Assembly (NCBI GenBank): GCA_902765395.1
Contig: CACWZP010000019.1
Span: 1 to 64,000 of the forward strand
Direction of reading: 5' to 3'
Length of the DNA: 64,000 nucleotides
From: an uncultured Eubacteriales bacterium
GTDB taxonomy: Bacteria; Bacillota; Clostridia; Christensenellales; Aristaeellaceae
The position numbers and the translations under genes are program-made. The notes under the pieces were generated by a model. That model was not told where the DNA came from and did no database searches. It saw only the letters and a program-made list of their open reading frames with translations. This document shows positions 1 to 6,680 of the stretch, piece by piece (the first letter of the stretch is position 1; each line of letters starts with the position of its first letter).

Positions 1-20
1 CTCGAAGGGCAGGGAGTGAA

Positions 21-41
21 TGGAAGCCCAGTGGGCTTCCA
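21..41. repeat. perfect 10-bp inverted repeat
   Basis: Two 10-bp arms separated by one base (tggaagccca / tgggcttcca) form a perfect palindrome. No T-run follows, so it is not a convincing intrinsic terminator. It may be the 3' hairpin of a gene lying left of the window, since a TGA stop occurs at 17-19. Confidence 0.5.
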
Positions 42-80
42 GAGCCTGCCCCGACCGAGCCCACAGGCGAGAATACCAAC

Positions 81-114
81 AAAGGGGCTGCCTCGCAAAG
101 AGACAGCCCCTTTT
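81..114. terminator. bidirectional intrinsic terminator
   Basis: A stem of GGGGCTG plus CTC (one mismatch), a 5-nt loop gcaaa, and the returning GAG plus CAGCCCC are flanked by AAA on the left and TTTT on the right. It lies just past the stop of the minus-strand acyltransferase-like gene and would also stop plus-strand transcription entering from the left. Confidence 0.75.
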
Positions 115-140
115 CTATCTTTTTCAGTTTTGCGCGCCGG

Positions 141-1025
141 TCACGGCTTGGCCTCGTGGTACTCGTTGCCCTCGTCGAAGGACACCTGCTCCGGCGGCTG
201 CTCCAGCAGCTCGGGATGGCGCAGGTAATGGGTGATGTCCTTGAAGAAGCGGGCGTAGTGTGCGCCGGAGCAGACGCGCTCGTCGGCGGTGATGCCCACG
301 GGCAGGTAGCGCTTCATCCGCGCCTCGCCGCCCTCCGCCACGGCCACCTTCTCCTCCATGCCCATGCCGAAGAACAGCCCCACGTTGCCGAAGTTGTACA
401 GGTGGTGGTTCACGTCGTGCAGGCGGATGGAGGCGGTGTTGGTGATGTACATGCCCACATAGAAGGGCAGCTCGTCCATCAGCGCGTTGGGGGCGATGCC
501 ATAGCGGTCCAGCAGCTTGATCAGCCCCACGACCAGCGTGGCCAGGCCGGGCACCGAGAACACAAAAGAGAGCAGCTTGTCCACGAAGCCGGGGCCGGCC
601 TCCTCGCCGCGGTTGGCCTCTACGGCGGCGTTCACGCGGTCGCGCACGTCGTAGATTGTGTCCTTCAGGTCGAACTTGATCTTCACCACGGCCTCGCCCT
701 TGTCGATGTTGCTGGGGTCCTTCAGCAGCGTGAAGGCGGCCGAGCAGTTGTTCCGGGCGAAGATCTGCTTGTTCATGATGAAGCGGTTCACCTTGGGGTT
801 GCGGCTGATGGCCCGCACATAGGCGGCGATGATGATCTGCATATAGGAGATCTGTTCGCCCTTTTCCAGCTTCTGCCTGCGGACGTAGTCGAACAGAACG
901 TCCAGATCCACCCGGTGCTTCAGGAACACCTGCGCGTCGCAGCGCATGGGCATGATATAGGGCGTGATCCGGATCACCGGGTCGATGCCCTTCACTCGCC
1001 TGCCGTCGGGCCTGCGTCCAAACAT
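141..1025 (-). CDS. 2-oxoacid dehydrogenase E2 catalytic-domain-like protein, active site degenerate
   Basis: This is a 294-residue protein resembling the CAT-like catalytic domain of 2-oxoacid dehydrogenase E2 subunits, without lipoyl or peripheral-binding domains. The C-terminal region that in true E2 enzymes carries DHRxxDG reads DERVCSG (about residues 248-254), so the catalytic histidine is Glu and the motif Asp is Ser. No E1 or E3 gene is nearby, so a pyruvate-dehydrogenase role is unlikely. It may be a structural or non-canonical acyltransferase. The start is chosen because GGAGGG sits 7 nt upstream of this ATG; an in-frame start 14 codons earlier lacks a ribosome site. It is transcribed alone. 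Confidence 0.75.
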   Translation of the reverse strand: MFGRRPDGRRVKGIDPVIRITPYIMPMRCDAQVFLKHRVDLDVLFDYVRRQKLEKGEQISYMQIIIAAYVRAISRNPKVNRFIMNKQIFARNNCSAAFTLLKDPSNIDKGEAVVKIKFDLKDTIYDVRDRVNAAVEANRGEEAGPGFVDKLLSFVFSVPGLATLVVGLIKLLDRYGIAPNALMDELPFYVGMYITNTASIRLHDVNHHLYNFGNVGLFFGMGMEEKVAVAEGGEARMKRYLPVGITADERVCSGAHYARFFKDITHYLRHPELLEQPPEQVSFDEGNEYHEAKP

Positions 1026-1079
1026 TTGAAATCCCTCCAACCGTTTTCTTCCTCTGTGTTTACACAAAACTCCAAATTA

Positions 1080-1108
1080 ATTATAACATATGTGTCAAAT
1101 CCATACAA
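1080..1108 (-). promoter_or_regulatory. sigma-A-type promoter
   Basis: On the minus strand TTGTAT and TATAAT are separated by 17 nt, with an extended -10 TG. It lies about 55 nt upstream of the acyltransferase-like start at 1025. The rest of 1109-1334 holds two hairpins (1201-1230 and 1265-1288) and no gene that I can support. Confidence 0.7.
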
Positions 1109-1264
1109 GCGCGATTTGTGGAAAGAACAAGGGATGCGTGGTAAATGGTCACAGGCTCCGGAAGGGACAAGCGGCGGCGATTTCAAACGACGCCGACATG
1201 ATGCCGCAGCGCGTGAAGGCCGTGCGGCATAACGGGTGCGCGAACTACTGATGCGACAGATTGG

Positions 1265-1288
1265 GGCGGCGGCCATGCGGCCGCCGCC
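1265..1288. repeat. GC-rich hairpin, possible terminator
   Basis: GGCGGCGGCC and GGCCGCCGCC are separated by four bases, about 45 nt past the stop of the minus-strand membrane-protein gene. It lacks a U-tract, so terminator function is only possible. Confidence 0.4.
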
Positions 1289-1334
1289 TCGCTGTCATCG
1301 GGGATTGAACGCCATCCCACAGGATGCGGTCGTT

Positions 1335-1703
1335 TTATTCCTCGGCGGCTGCTTCCTCCACGGGAGCCTCGTCGTCCGCTTCGGGCGCATCCCCGGCCTC
1401 TTCCGGCGCTTCCGCTTCCTCGTCCGGCACGATCTCGATCTCGCCCATCTCCAGGTCGAAGCCCACGGTGTGCATGGAGATGTCGTGGATGTCCTCCACC
1501 AGCGAGCCCAGGCCGATCATGGCGCAGCCCACGATCACGCCGATGCCCAGGGACAGCAGCGTCCACATCGTGCCGGTCAGCTCCAGACCGTAGCGCATGA
1601 ACAGCCATGTGAAGGGGATGGCCAGCACGCCCACCACCATCAGCAGGATGGACAGGGGATAGCGCTTGCGCGCCTCTTCCGCCAGGATTGCCTTGAACCT
1701 CAT
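1335..1703 (-). CDS. small membrane protein with acidic tail
   Basis: This is a 122-residue protein that I do not recognise. A basic N-terminus precedes two hydrophobic segments (about residues 16-36 and 44-66). The C-terminal third (about 88-122) is almost entirely Glu, Asp, Ala and Pro. Such a tail would lie on one face of the membrane, probably cytoplasmic given the positive N-terminus. The ribosome site GAGGAGGT sits just upstream of the ATG. It is followed 27 nt upstream by the adenosyltransferase gene on the same strand and may be the last gene of that operon. No function is assigned. Confidence 0.75.
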   Translation of the reverse strand: MRFKAILAEEARKRYPLSILLMVVGVLAIPFTWLFMRYGLELTGTMWTLLSLGIGVIVGCAMIGLGSLVEDIHDISMHTVGFDLEMGEIEIVPDEEAEAPEEAGDAPEADDEAPVEEAAAEE

Positions 1704-1730
1704 GTGATTACCTCCTCGTGGTATGTGTAT

Positions 1731-2246
1731 CTATTCTTCAATGCCCTTTCGCGCACACAGGCCCTTGTCCGCAAAATAGTGCTTCACGCAGCGCATCTCC
1801 GTGACCAGGTCGGCCTGCTGCAGTATGGCGGGGCTGGCCCCGCGCCCGGTGAACACCAGCTCCGTGGATGCCGGCCGGGCGTCGATGACGCGCAGCAGGT
1901 CACCTTCGTTCAGCAGGCCGCACATCAGCGCGCAGTTGATCTCGTCGGCAATGACCAGGTCGAAGCGCTCCAGCGCCCACAGGATGCGCTCCATCCCGGC
2001 ACTGGCGCAGGCCACGTCCTCCCGCTCGGCTTCCCGGCCCAGCAGCAGCCCCCTGTCGGAGCCGAATTGCTCCACCGTGATGCCGAGCTTCCCGAAGGGC
2101 TCCAGCTCGCTGGTGCCCCCGGCCTTCATGAACTGGCCGATGAACACCCGCAGCCCTGCGCCGGCGGCGCGCACCGCCAGCCCCAGCGCCGCTGTGGTCT
2201 TGCCCTTGCCGTCGCCAGTGTACACCTGAAACTGTCCAAGCTCCAT
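1731..2246 (-). CDS. cobO: cob(I)yrinic acid a,c-diamide adenosyltransferase (CobA/CobO type)
   Basis: It transfers the adenosyl group of ATP to reduced corrinoid, forming the cobalt-carbon bond of coenzyme B12. The 171-residue product has the family's N-terminal P-loop, GDGKGKTTAA (from about residue 11), followed by the GLRVFIGQFMK segment; length is normal. A longer open frame exists upstream, but the ATG at 2246 has GGGAGG five bases ahead and agrees with the family's start. Only 17 nt separate it from the upstream NlpC/P60 gene, so the two are probably cotranscribed. No other cobalamin biosynthesis gene is in the window, so it may serve salvage. Confidence 0.92.
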   Translation of the reverse strand: MELGQFQVYTGDGKGKTTAALGLAVRAAGAGLRVFIGQFMKAGGTSELEPFGKLGITVEQFGSDRGLLLGREAEREDVACASAGMERILWALERFDLVIADEINCALMCGLLNEGDLLRVIDARPASTELVFTGRGASPAILQQADLVTEMRCVKHYFADKGLCARKGIEE

Positions 2247-2263
2247 GCGATCCTCCCGTTTCA

Positions 2264-3010
2264 TCAAGCGTCGGGGTTTCGACCGAAGATGCTGTTCCAC
2301 AGCGACGCGACCCATTCCCGCGCGGCGCCGATCCTGCCAGGGATGTCCAGCCCCGCGAACCAGTCCCGCACGGGCTTCAGTCGTTCGCCGATCCATTCCC
2401 GCGCCGGCGCGAGGCGCTGGCCGATCCAGTCGATGGCCGGGGCCAGCTTCCGGGGGATGCCGGTGGAATCGAACCAGGCGGCGATCTGCGAACGGCTGGG
2501 CAGGTAGTAATAGGGCTGCACATACCGCCGCGCCCCGGTGAATTTCTCCAGGTAGAAGTCCTCCAGCGCGCTCATCTTCACCTCGCCGGTGGAAGAGGCG
2601 TGGATGAAGCGGTTGCCGCCGATGTAAAAGCCCATGTGGTCGCTGGGGTCCTTGTCGGCCACGGTGTCAAAGCACACCACGTCGCCCGCCAGCAGGTCCC
2701 TGGGGTTTTCGATCAGCGGATAGCGCTCGTCCGTGCCGATGACGGCGGCGGCGTGGTAGGGGAACTCGAAGCCCTCCGGCTCCAGGCAGTACATCACAAG
2801 CCCGCTGCAATCGAACTGGTCCGGCCCAACGGCCCCCAGCACGTAGGGCTTGCCCAGGTGCTCCATCGCCCGCAGCACCACCACTTCGCCCTGGGTGTAC
2901 CCGGAGCAGGTGAGCACGATCAGCGCCAGGCACAGCCACAGCGCCCAGGTTTGAATGATGAAAAACCGGGCGGCGCGGTGGGGCTGGAAGCGCTTTCGTT
3001 TGCGGGACAT
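2264..3010 (-). CDS. NlpC/P60 family cell-wall hydrolase, membrane anchored
   Basis: This is a 248-residue putative peptidoglycan endopeptidase. A basic N-terminus is followed by one hydrophobic segment (about 17-36), probably an uncleaved anchor. The NlpC/P60 core shows the catalytic triad positions Cys68 (FDCSGL), His125 (DHMGF) and a third polar residue, His137. After the domain comes an unusual tail (about 175-248) in which a short amphipathic pattern with WIG-x-RL-type repeats recurs several times. Substrate is unknown; the family cuts gamma-D-Glu to diamino-acid linkages. The ribosome site GGAGGAA is clear. It lies 12 nt downstream of trmB, so it sits in a co-directional cluster. Confidence 0.88.
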   Translation of the reverse strand: MSRKRKRFQPHRAARFFIIQTWALWLCLALIVLTCSGYTQGEVVVLRAMEHLGKPYVLGAVGPDQFDCSGLVMYCLEPEGFEFPYHAAAVIGTDERYPLIENPRDLLAGDVVCFDTVADKDPSDHMGFYIGGNRFIHASSTGEVKMSALEDFYLEKFTGARRYVQPYYYLPSRSQIAAWFDSTGIPRKLAPAIDWIGQRLAPAREWIGERLKPVRDWFAGLDIPGRIGAAREWVASLWNSIFGRNPDA

Positions 3011-3022
3011 GGGTTTCCTCCG

Positions 3023-3700
3023 TCAATCTTTGGTATTTGGCGCGTCGTCCAGCATCCGCGCGATCAGGAAGTGGATGTTCTTGCCCTGGGCGGTGTACAT
3101 CTGCTCGTGCTCGCTGACGTAGTTCGGCGCAAAGCCGGAGGCGTGCAAGTCGTCGGTGAGGTACGCGATCTCAAAGCCGCACTCGGCGAAATAGCGCTTC
3201 GAGGCCATGAACAGCGCGTCGTTGTCGGTCTTGAACCAGATCTCCCCGCCAGGCCTTAAAAACGCCCGGTACTGCGTCAGCTGCCTGGGGTGGGTCAGGC
3301 GGCGCTTGTGGTGCTTGGCCCGCTCGTCCCAGGGGTTGGGGAAGGAGATGTAGATGCGCTCGATGCCGTCGGCGGCGTTGAACGTGTCGTGGATGCGCAG
3401 GGCGTCCACGGCGGAGAGCAGTATGTTCCCCGGCGGCTGCTCGCCGTAGGCCGCGCGGATGTTCTTCACCGACACCGCCAGCACGTGGCGCACCTCGTCC
3501 ACGGCGATGTAGTTCACGTCCGGGTTCTCGTGGGCCATCTGCGCGGTGGACACGCCCTTGCCGCAGCCGATCTCCAGCATCACGCGCTGCCTTTTCTCAA
3601 ACAGCTCCGGCCATCGGCCGATGTGCTTCGAGGGCTCCTCGATGAAAAACGGGCAGCTGTCCAGCAGGGGTTCCGTCCAGGCCCTTCTTCGCATGCGCAT
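3023..3700 (-). CDS. trmB: tRNA (guanine-N7-)-methyltransferase
   Basis: TrmB makes m7G46 in the variable loop of many tRNAs using S-adenosylmethionine. The 225-residue protein has the SAM-binding loop EIGCGKG (about residues 43-49), the acidic VDALR region, and the family motif FPNPWDERAKHHKRRL; family members usually have FPDPW, so Asn replaces Asp here. Length is typical. The ribosome site AAAGGAG lies within the end of the upstream small membrane gene, whose stop is 3 nt from this start, so translation is probably coupled. An alternative ATG two codons in would be farther from the ribosome site. Confidence 0.93.
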   Translation of the reverse strand: MRMRRRAWTEPLLDSCPFFIEEPSKHIGRWPELFEKRQRVMLEIGCGKGVSTAQMAHENPDVNYIAVDEVRHVLAVSVKNIRAAYGEQPPGNILLSAVDALRIHDTFNAADGIERIYISFPNPWDERAKHHKRRLTHPRQLTQYRAFLRPGGEIWFKTDNDALFMASKRYFAECGFEIAYLTDDLHASGFAPNYVSEHEQMYTAQGKNIHFLIARMLDDAPNTKD

Positions 3701-3703
3701 GGA

Positions 3704-3940
3704 TTACTGCTGCTCCTTTGCCTCGGATTCGGCCTTCGCGGCCTCCTCCCTGCGCTTGGTGACCGTGTGCATCCAGTACAGCAGCCCCACGCCGCCCAGG
3801 GTGGACACCACCCACAGGATCGACGCCAGCCGCACCTGCCCGGCCAGCATCAGCGCCAGCCCGGCAATGTAGAGCCCCACCAGCACCAGAGCGGTGATCG
3901 AGCGCAGTTTTCGCAGCATCGCCGTCCGCTTGTCTTCCAT
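3704..3940 (-). CDS. small two-helix membrane protein
   Basis: This is a 78-residue protein with two hydrophobic segments (about 14-34 and 38-57) and a charged C-terminus rich in Lys, Glu and Ala. I do not recognise a family. GGAGGG lies 7 nt upstream of the ATG. It is the first gene of the block trmB, NlpC/P60, cobO and membrane protein, all closely spaced on the minus strand. Confidence 0.75.
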   Translation of the reverse strand: MEDKRTAMLRKLRSITALVLVGLYIAGLALMLAGQVRLASILWVVSTLGGVGLLYWMHTVTKRREEAAKAESEAKEQQ

Positions 3941-4041
3941 CGCACATCCCTCCGTTTAAACCTGTAACATTACAATATTCGCCCCGAAAGGGCGTTTGTC
4001 CTGCCGGAGAACGGAATTTTATCGCAAAATGCGCGTTTCAC

Positions 4042-4070
4042 TTGCGCCTTTTTCGCTTTTGCGCTATACT
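4042..4070 (+). promoter_or_regulatory. promoter of the small acidic protein gene
   Basis: TTGCGC and TATACT are 17 nt apart, 25 nt upstream of the start codon at 4095. Both hexamers are close to sigma-A consensus. Confidence 0.7.
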
Positions 4071-4094
4071 GACACCTGCAAGGAGGCGAGAGCC

Positions 4095-4400
4095 ATGTTT
4101 CCGATACAGACCTTTCTGGACCGCTTCGGCGCGCTGCTGGAGCAGCTGGACGCCCTGGCGGAGGACTGCGCCGTGGACGCGGCGGAGGACCTGGACGACC
4201 TGAACGCGGAGTTCGAGGACGCGCTGATGCTGCTGGGCGAGTGCAAGAGCGACGACGACCCGGAGGCACTTTCCGACGCGCTGGAGGACTTGAAGGCCCT
4301 GGCCGGGGACTATCGCGCTCTTTCGGGCGACATCCCCGAAGCCGCCGCCCTGGCCGACCAGCTGCAGATGGCGGCGGACATGGCGCTCGGCAACCTGTGA
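4095..4400 (+). CDS. small acidic, probably helical protein
   Basis: This is a 101-residue, strongly acidic, Leu/Ala-rich protein, predicted to be mostly alpha-helical and soluble, with no motif that I recognise. Heptad-like spacing of Leu and Ala would allow a coiled-coil bundle. The start is chosen by the adjacent AAGGAGG ribosome site; an upstream in-frame ATG has none. It is monocistronic, with its own promoter at 4042-4070 and a new promoter following its stop. Function unknown. Confidence 0.75.
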   Translation: MFPIQTFLDRFGALLEQLDALAEDCAVDAAEDLDDLNAEFEDALMLLGECKSDDDPEALSDALEDLKALAGDYRALSGDIPEAAALADQLQMAADMALGNL

Positions 4401-4404
4401 CGGC

Positions 4405-4433
4405 TTGCCAATTCCCGTCGAATCAGTTATAAT
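4405..4433 (+). promoter_or_regulatory. promoter of the 4467 membrane-protein gene
   Basis: TTGCCA and a perfect TATAAT are separated by 17 nt, beginning 5 nt past the previous stop codon. Confidence 0.75.
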
Positions 4434-4466
4434 ATTGTCATTCCATTTGCAAAGGACGATGCCCCT

Positions 4467-5069
4467 ATGAAGCGTTTCCGCCCCTATTGCGCGGGCTATA
4501 TCGTGCTGTACGTGCTGACCCTGCTCAGCCTGGCCGACGTGAGCTATACCCTTTATTGTACGGTGAAGGGCGTGCAGCCGTCCCCGTTTAACTTCTCCTT
4601 CTTCGCCTACATCGTGTTCGCTTTCGCGCTGTGCTATCTGTGGATGTACGGCCGCAGCCAGGTGGCCATAGACGGCCAGCGGGTGCGCGTGGCGTTTCCC
4701 ATCAACCGGCGGCCCAGGGAGGGCGAGAGCCGGGCGATGTTCATCTATCGCCAGGGCGAGACGGACACCCGCTTCGTGGACAAGACCTTCCGGCTGGACG
4801 CCATCACCCGCTATGGCTACGTGGAGGACCTGGGCTATGAGCGCATCGACGAGGGCGGGGCGGGGGAGAACAACAAGCTGTTCCCCGTGCACGAGGTGGC
4901 CTTCATCACTCGCGACAACAAGCGCTATCACATGAACGCCGGCATCTACTCAAAAAAGCAGCGCCGGGAGATGTTCGCCCTGATCGAAAAGGGCAGCGGC
5001 GTGAAGCCGGAGGGAAAGCTGGGGGAGGAATTGGGAATAAGGAATGAAGAATGGGGAGTGAGGAATTGA
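4467..5069 (+). CDS. two-TM membrane protein with repeat-derived C-terminus
   Basis: This is a 200-residue protein not assigned to a family. Two hydrophobic segments (about 9-33 and 44-62) are followed by a soluble domain of about 115 residues that ends in an amphipathic region with basic residues. The last dozen residues are encoded by a purine-rich low-complexity repeat (5026-5070), so the natural C-terminus was probably replaced when the repeat arrived. AAAGGA lies 10 nt upstream of the ATG. It sits alone between its promoter and a converging gene. Confidence 0.7.
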   Translation: MKRFRPYCAGYIVLYVLTLLSLADVSYTLYCTVKGVQPSPFNFSFFAYIVFAFALCYLWMYGRSQVAIDGQRVRVAFPINRRPREGESRAMFIYRQGETDTRFVDKTFRLDAITRYGYVEDLGYERIDEGGAGENNKLFPVHEVAFITRDNKRYHMNAGIYSKKQRREMFALIEKGSGVKPEGKLGEELGIRNEEWGVRN

Positions 5070-5070
5070 A
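5026..5070 (+). repeat. purine-rich GGAAT-type low-complexity repeat
   Basis: Short units such as ggaattggg, aataaggaatg, aagaatgggg and gtgaggaatt follow one another. The same kind of repeat occurs at 46581-46662. Here it encodes the last residues of the membrane protein ending at 5069. Confidence 0.6.
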
Positions 5071-5227
5071 GTCGGTTCCGGCTTTCCGTAGTGGCGGCGC
5101 TAGCGCCGCCGTCATTCGTATGGACGCTCCGCCGGGAGCCTTGCCCTGGAAACAATACGCGCGGGAGCGAAGCTTCGCTCCCGCGCGTATGTATGATGCG
5201 GGCGTCGTCCCAAGCGGGACCGCCGCG

Positions 5228-6293
5228 TCAGCAGTAATAGGTCTTGCCCTGGTAGGTGATGGTCACGCTGGCGGCGTCGTAGCTGCCGAAGGCGTCCTCC
5301 GCCTTGAATTCTTTCCGGGAATAGCCGATGCCGAGCTTCGCCAGCGCCTCGGGCGTGACGGCGGCGGCAAGATGGCCGAGGCAGTATTCGATATCGTGGC
5401 TCGATTCCCCGGCGGTGTAGGCGGGGATGTTCTTAAACGCCGCGTCCACGGCCTCGTCGCGCAGGGCCTCGATGCCGTCGACGCCGTCCAGCTTCTGCGC
5501 GAACAGCAGCCTGAGGCAATGGCTCGCCATGTTGCAGCCGACCTCCGCGTCCCGAATGAAGGCCGCCAGCAGCTCGGGCCGGTCGCTCTCCCTGTTTTCC
5601 ACGCGGGCCTCGATGGATTTTTCGGCATCCATCCAGCGTTCGGCTCTTGCTTCTCTGTAGAGAATGGGCAGTTCCTCGGCGGGAGCCTTGAACATCAGGT
5701 CGCGGAACGCTTTTTCCCGCAAATTCTTTCGACCGGCGTTCTGATAGATGCGGCGCAGGTCGTCGTCGCTGACCCGATCGGGCAGGTAGGGAGTGAATTG
5801 CGGGTCGGTCTCGGCGATCAGGGCGTCGATGTAGCGGCTGAACTGTTCGTCCGTCAGCTGATTATGGGCATACCTGCTTACATAATTGTCGTCCAGCACG
5901 TCCCGCGCCTTTTCCCGTTCGTGCGCGCTGGGCGCGCCAGTCATCAGCGACAGCAGCGCGTCCGCGTCGTCGATCCCTTCAATGGCGTTGAGCCGCACAT
6001 TCAGGTCGTCGGATCGGGTGGCGATTTCATACAGCGCCGCCTGGTCGGTGATCTTGTCGAAGAGATCGCTGAGAGAGCATTTTGTGTGGCCCTTCAGCGC
6101 GATCTGCTTCAGATGCGCCGGGTCGGATAGGCGCTCCAGGGCGGCGTTTGCCAAAGAGAAGGATTCGCCTTGTTCCACGATTTTCGCGAGCATCGCCTGG
6201 TCGGTGATTCTCTCGATGGCGGCGAACGGCGGCGATCGCCTTGTCCAGCTTTCTGGGGTTCTCCGTCGTCCATGCCGGTGCAAAAAGTCCCAT
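5228..6293 (-). pseudogene. HEAT-like repeat protein, frameshifted near the N-terminus
   Basis: The protein is built of short helical repeats of the type ITDQAxLAxIA... and LSDPAHLKQIA, common in Clostridia proteins that start MGLF. The start at 6293 has a strong AAGGAGG site and encodes MGLFAPAWTTENPRKLDKAIAA, but the remaining 330 or so codons are in another frame. The switch coincides with an imperfect 10-bp tandem duplication (gatggcggcg / aacggcggcg, 6215-6234). Removing one copy rejoins the frames as ...AIAAIERITDQA. The downstream frame has only a weak TTG start, so full-length product should not be made unless this is a sequencing error. Confidence 0.75.
6215..6234. repeat. imperfect 10-bp tandem duplication causing a frameshift
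   Basis: Two adjacent 10-bp copies differ at two positions. Ten is not a multiple of three, so this duplication shifts the reading frame of the HEAT-like gene after codon 22. Confidence 0.75.
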
Positions 6294-6341
6294 AATGATG
6301 CCTCCTTGAATGCTTATAACGTCATTAATAAATACATAATG

Positions 6342-6370
6342 ATTATATCATAAATGCGGGAGACGCGCAA
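6342..6370 (-). promoter_or_regulatory. promoter of the HEAT-like gene
   Basis: TTGCGC and TATAAT are 17 nt apart, about 50 nt upstream of the MGLF start. An intact promoter and ribosome site show that the lesion in the gene is recent. Confidence 0.7.
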
Positions 6371-6536
6371 GGGGTAAACGATTTCCGGTCACGGCCAACG
6401 CCGGACCGCGAGACGCCGCTTTGCTGCGATCCGCTGATCGTGCGAGCATGAAAAAAGGCGCTTCACGGAAACCTGTGGGATATTAAGTAACCGATATGTG
6501 CATTTCTATTCAGCACTGTTTGTAAACGAAACGTAC

Positions 6537-6604
6537 AGATCCTTCGCTTCGTTCAGGATGACACCGAAGCGAATCCGCGTCATCCTGAACGGAGCGAGGG
6601 ATCT
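6537..6604. repeat. 26-bp inverted repeat element
   Basis: Two 26-bp arms (6537-6562 and 6579-6604) match at 24 of 26 positions around a 16-nt loop; the arms contain ttcaggatgac. Related, more diverged copies lie at 26867-26905 and 37612-37702. It sits in the 387-bp gap between the HEAT-like gene and leuS, which otherwise holds only the promoter at 6342-6370. It is probably a non-coding mobile palindrome. Confidence 0.7.
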
Positions 6605-6680
6605 TTCTGTTTCTTATTTGAGAATAGTATGAAAAAAACCGGGGTGGCCTGAAGCCGCCCCGGCGGGGATTTGTTGAGCC

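Noticed and set aside
2-19. Possible 3' end of a plus-strand gene stopping at TGA 17-19
   Set aside because: Only five codons are visible, so a gene cannot be supported, although a palindrome and terminator follow.
1086-1100. TTGACA-like hexamer directly before TATAAT on the minus strand
   Set aside because: The spacing is only 7 nt, too short for a -35. TTGTAT at 17 nt is the better partner.
156-1232. Long plus-strand open frame opposite the acyltransferase-like gene
   Set aside because: It is the antisense of a gene with a good start and recognisable motifs. The composition (His, Val, Ala, Gln rich) is typical of shadow frames in GC-rich DNA.
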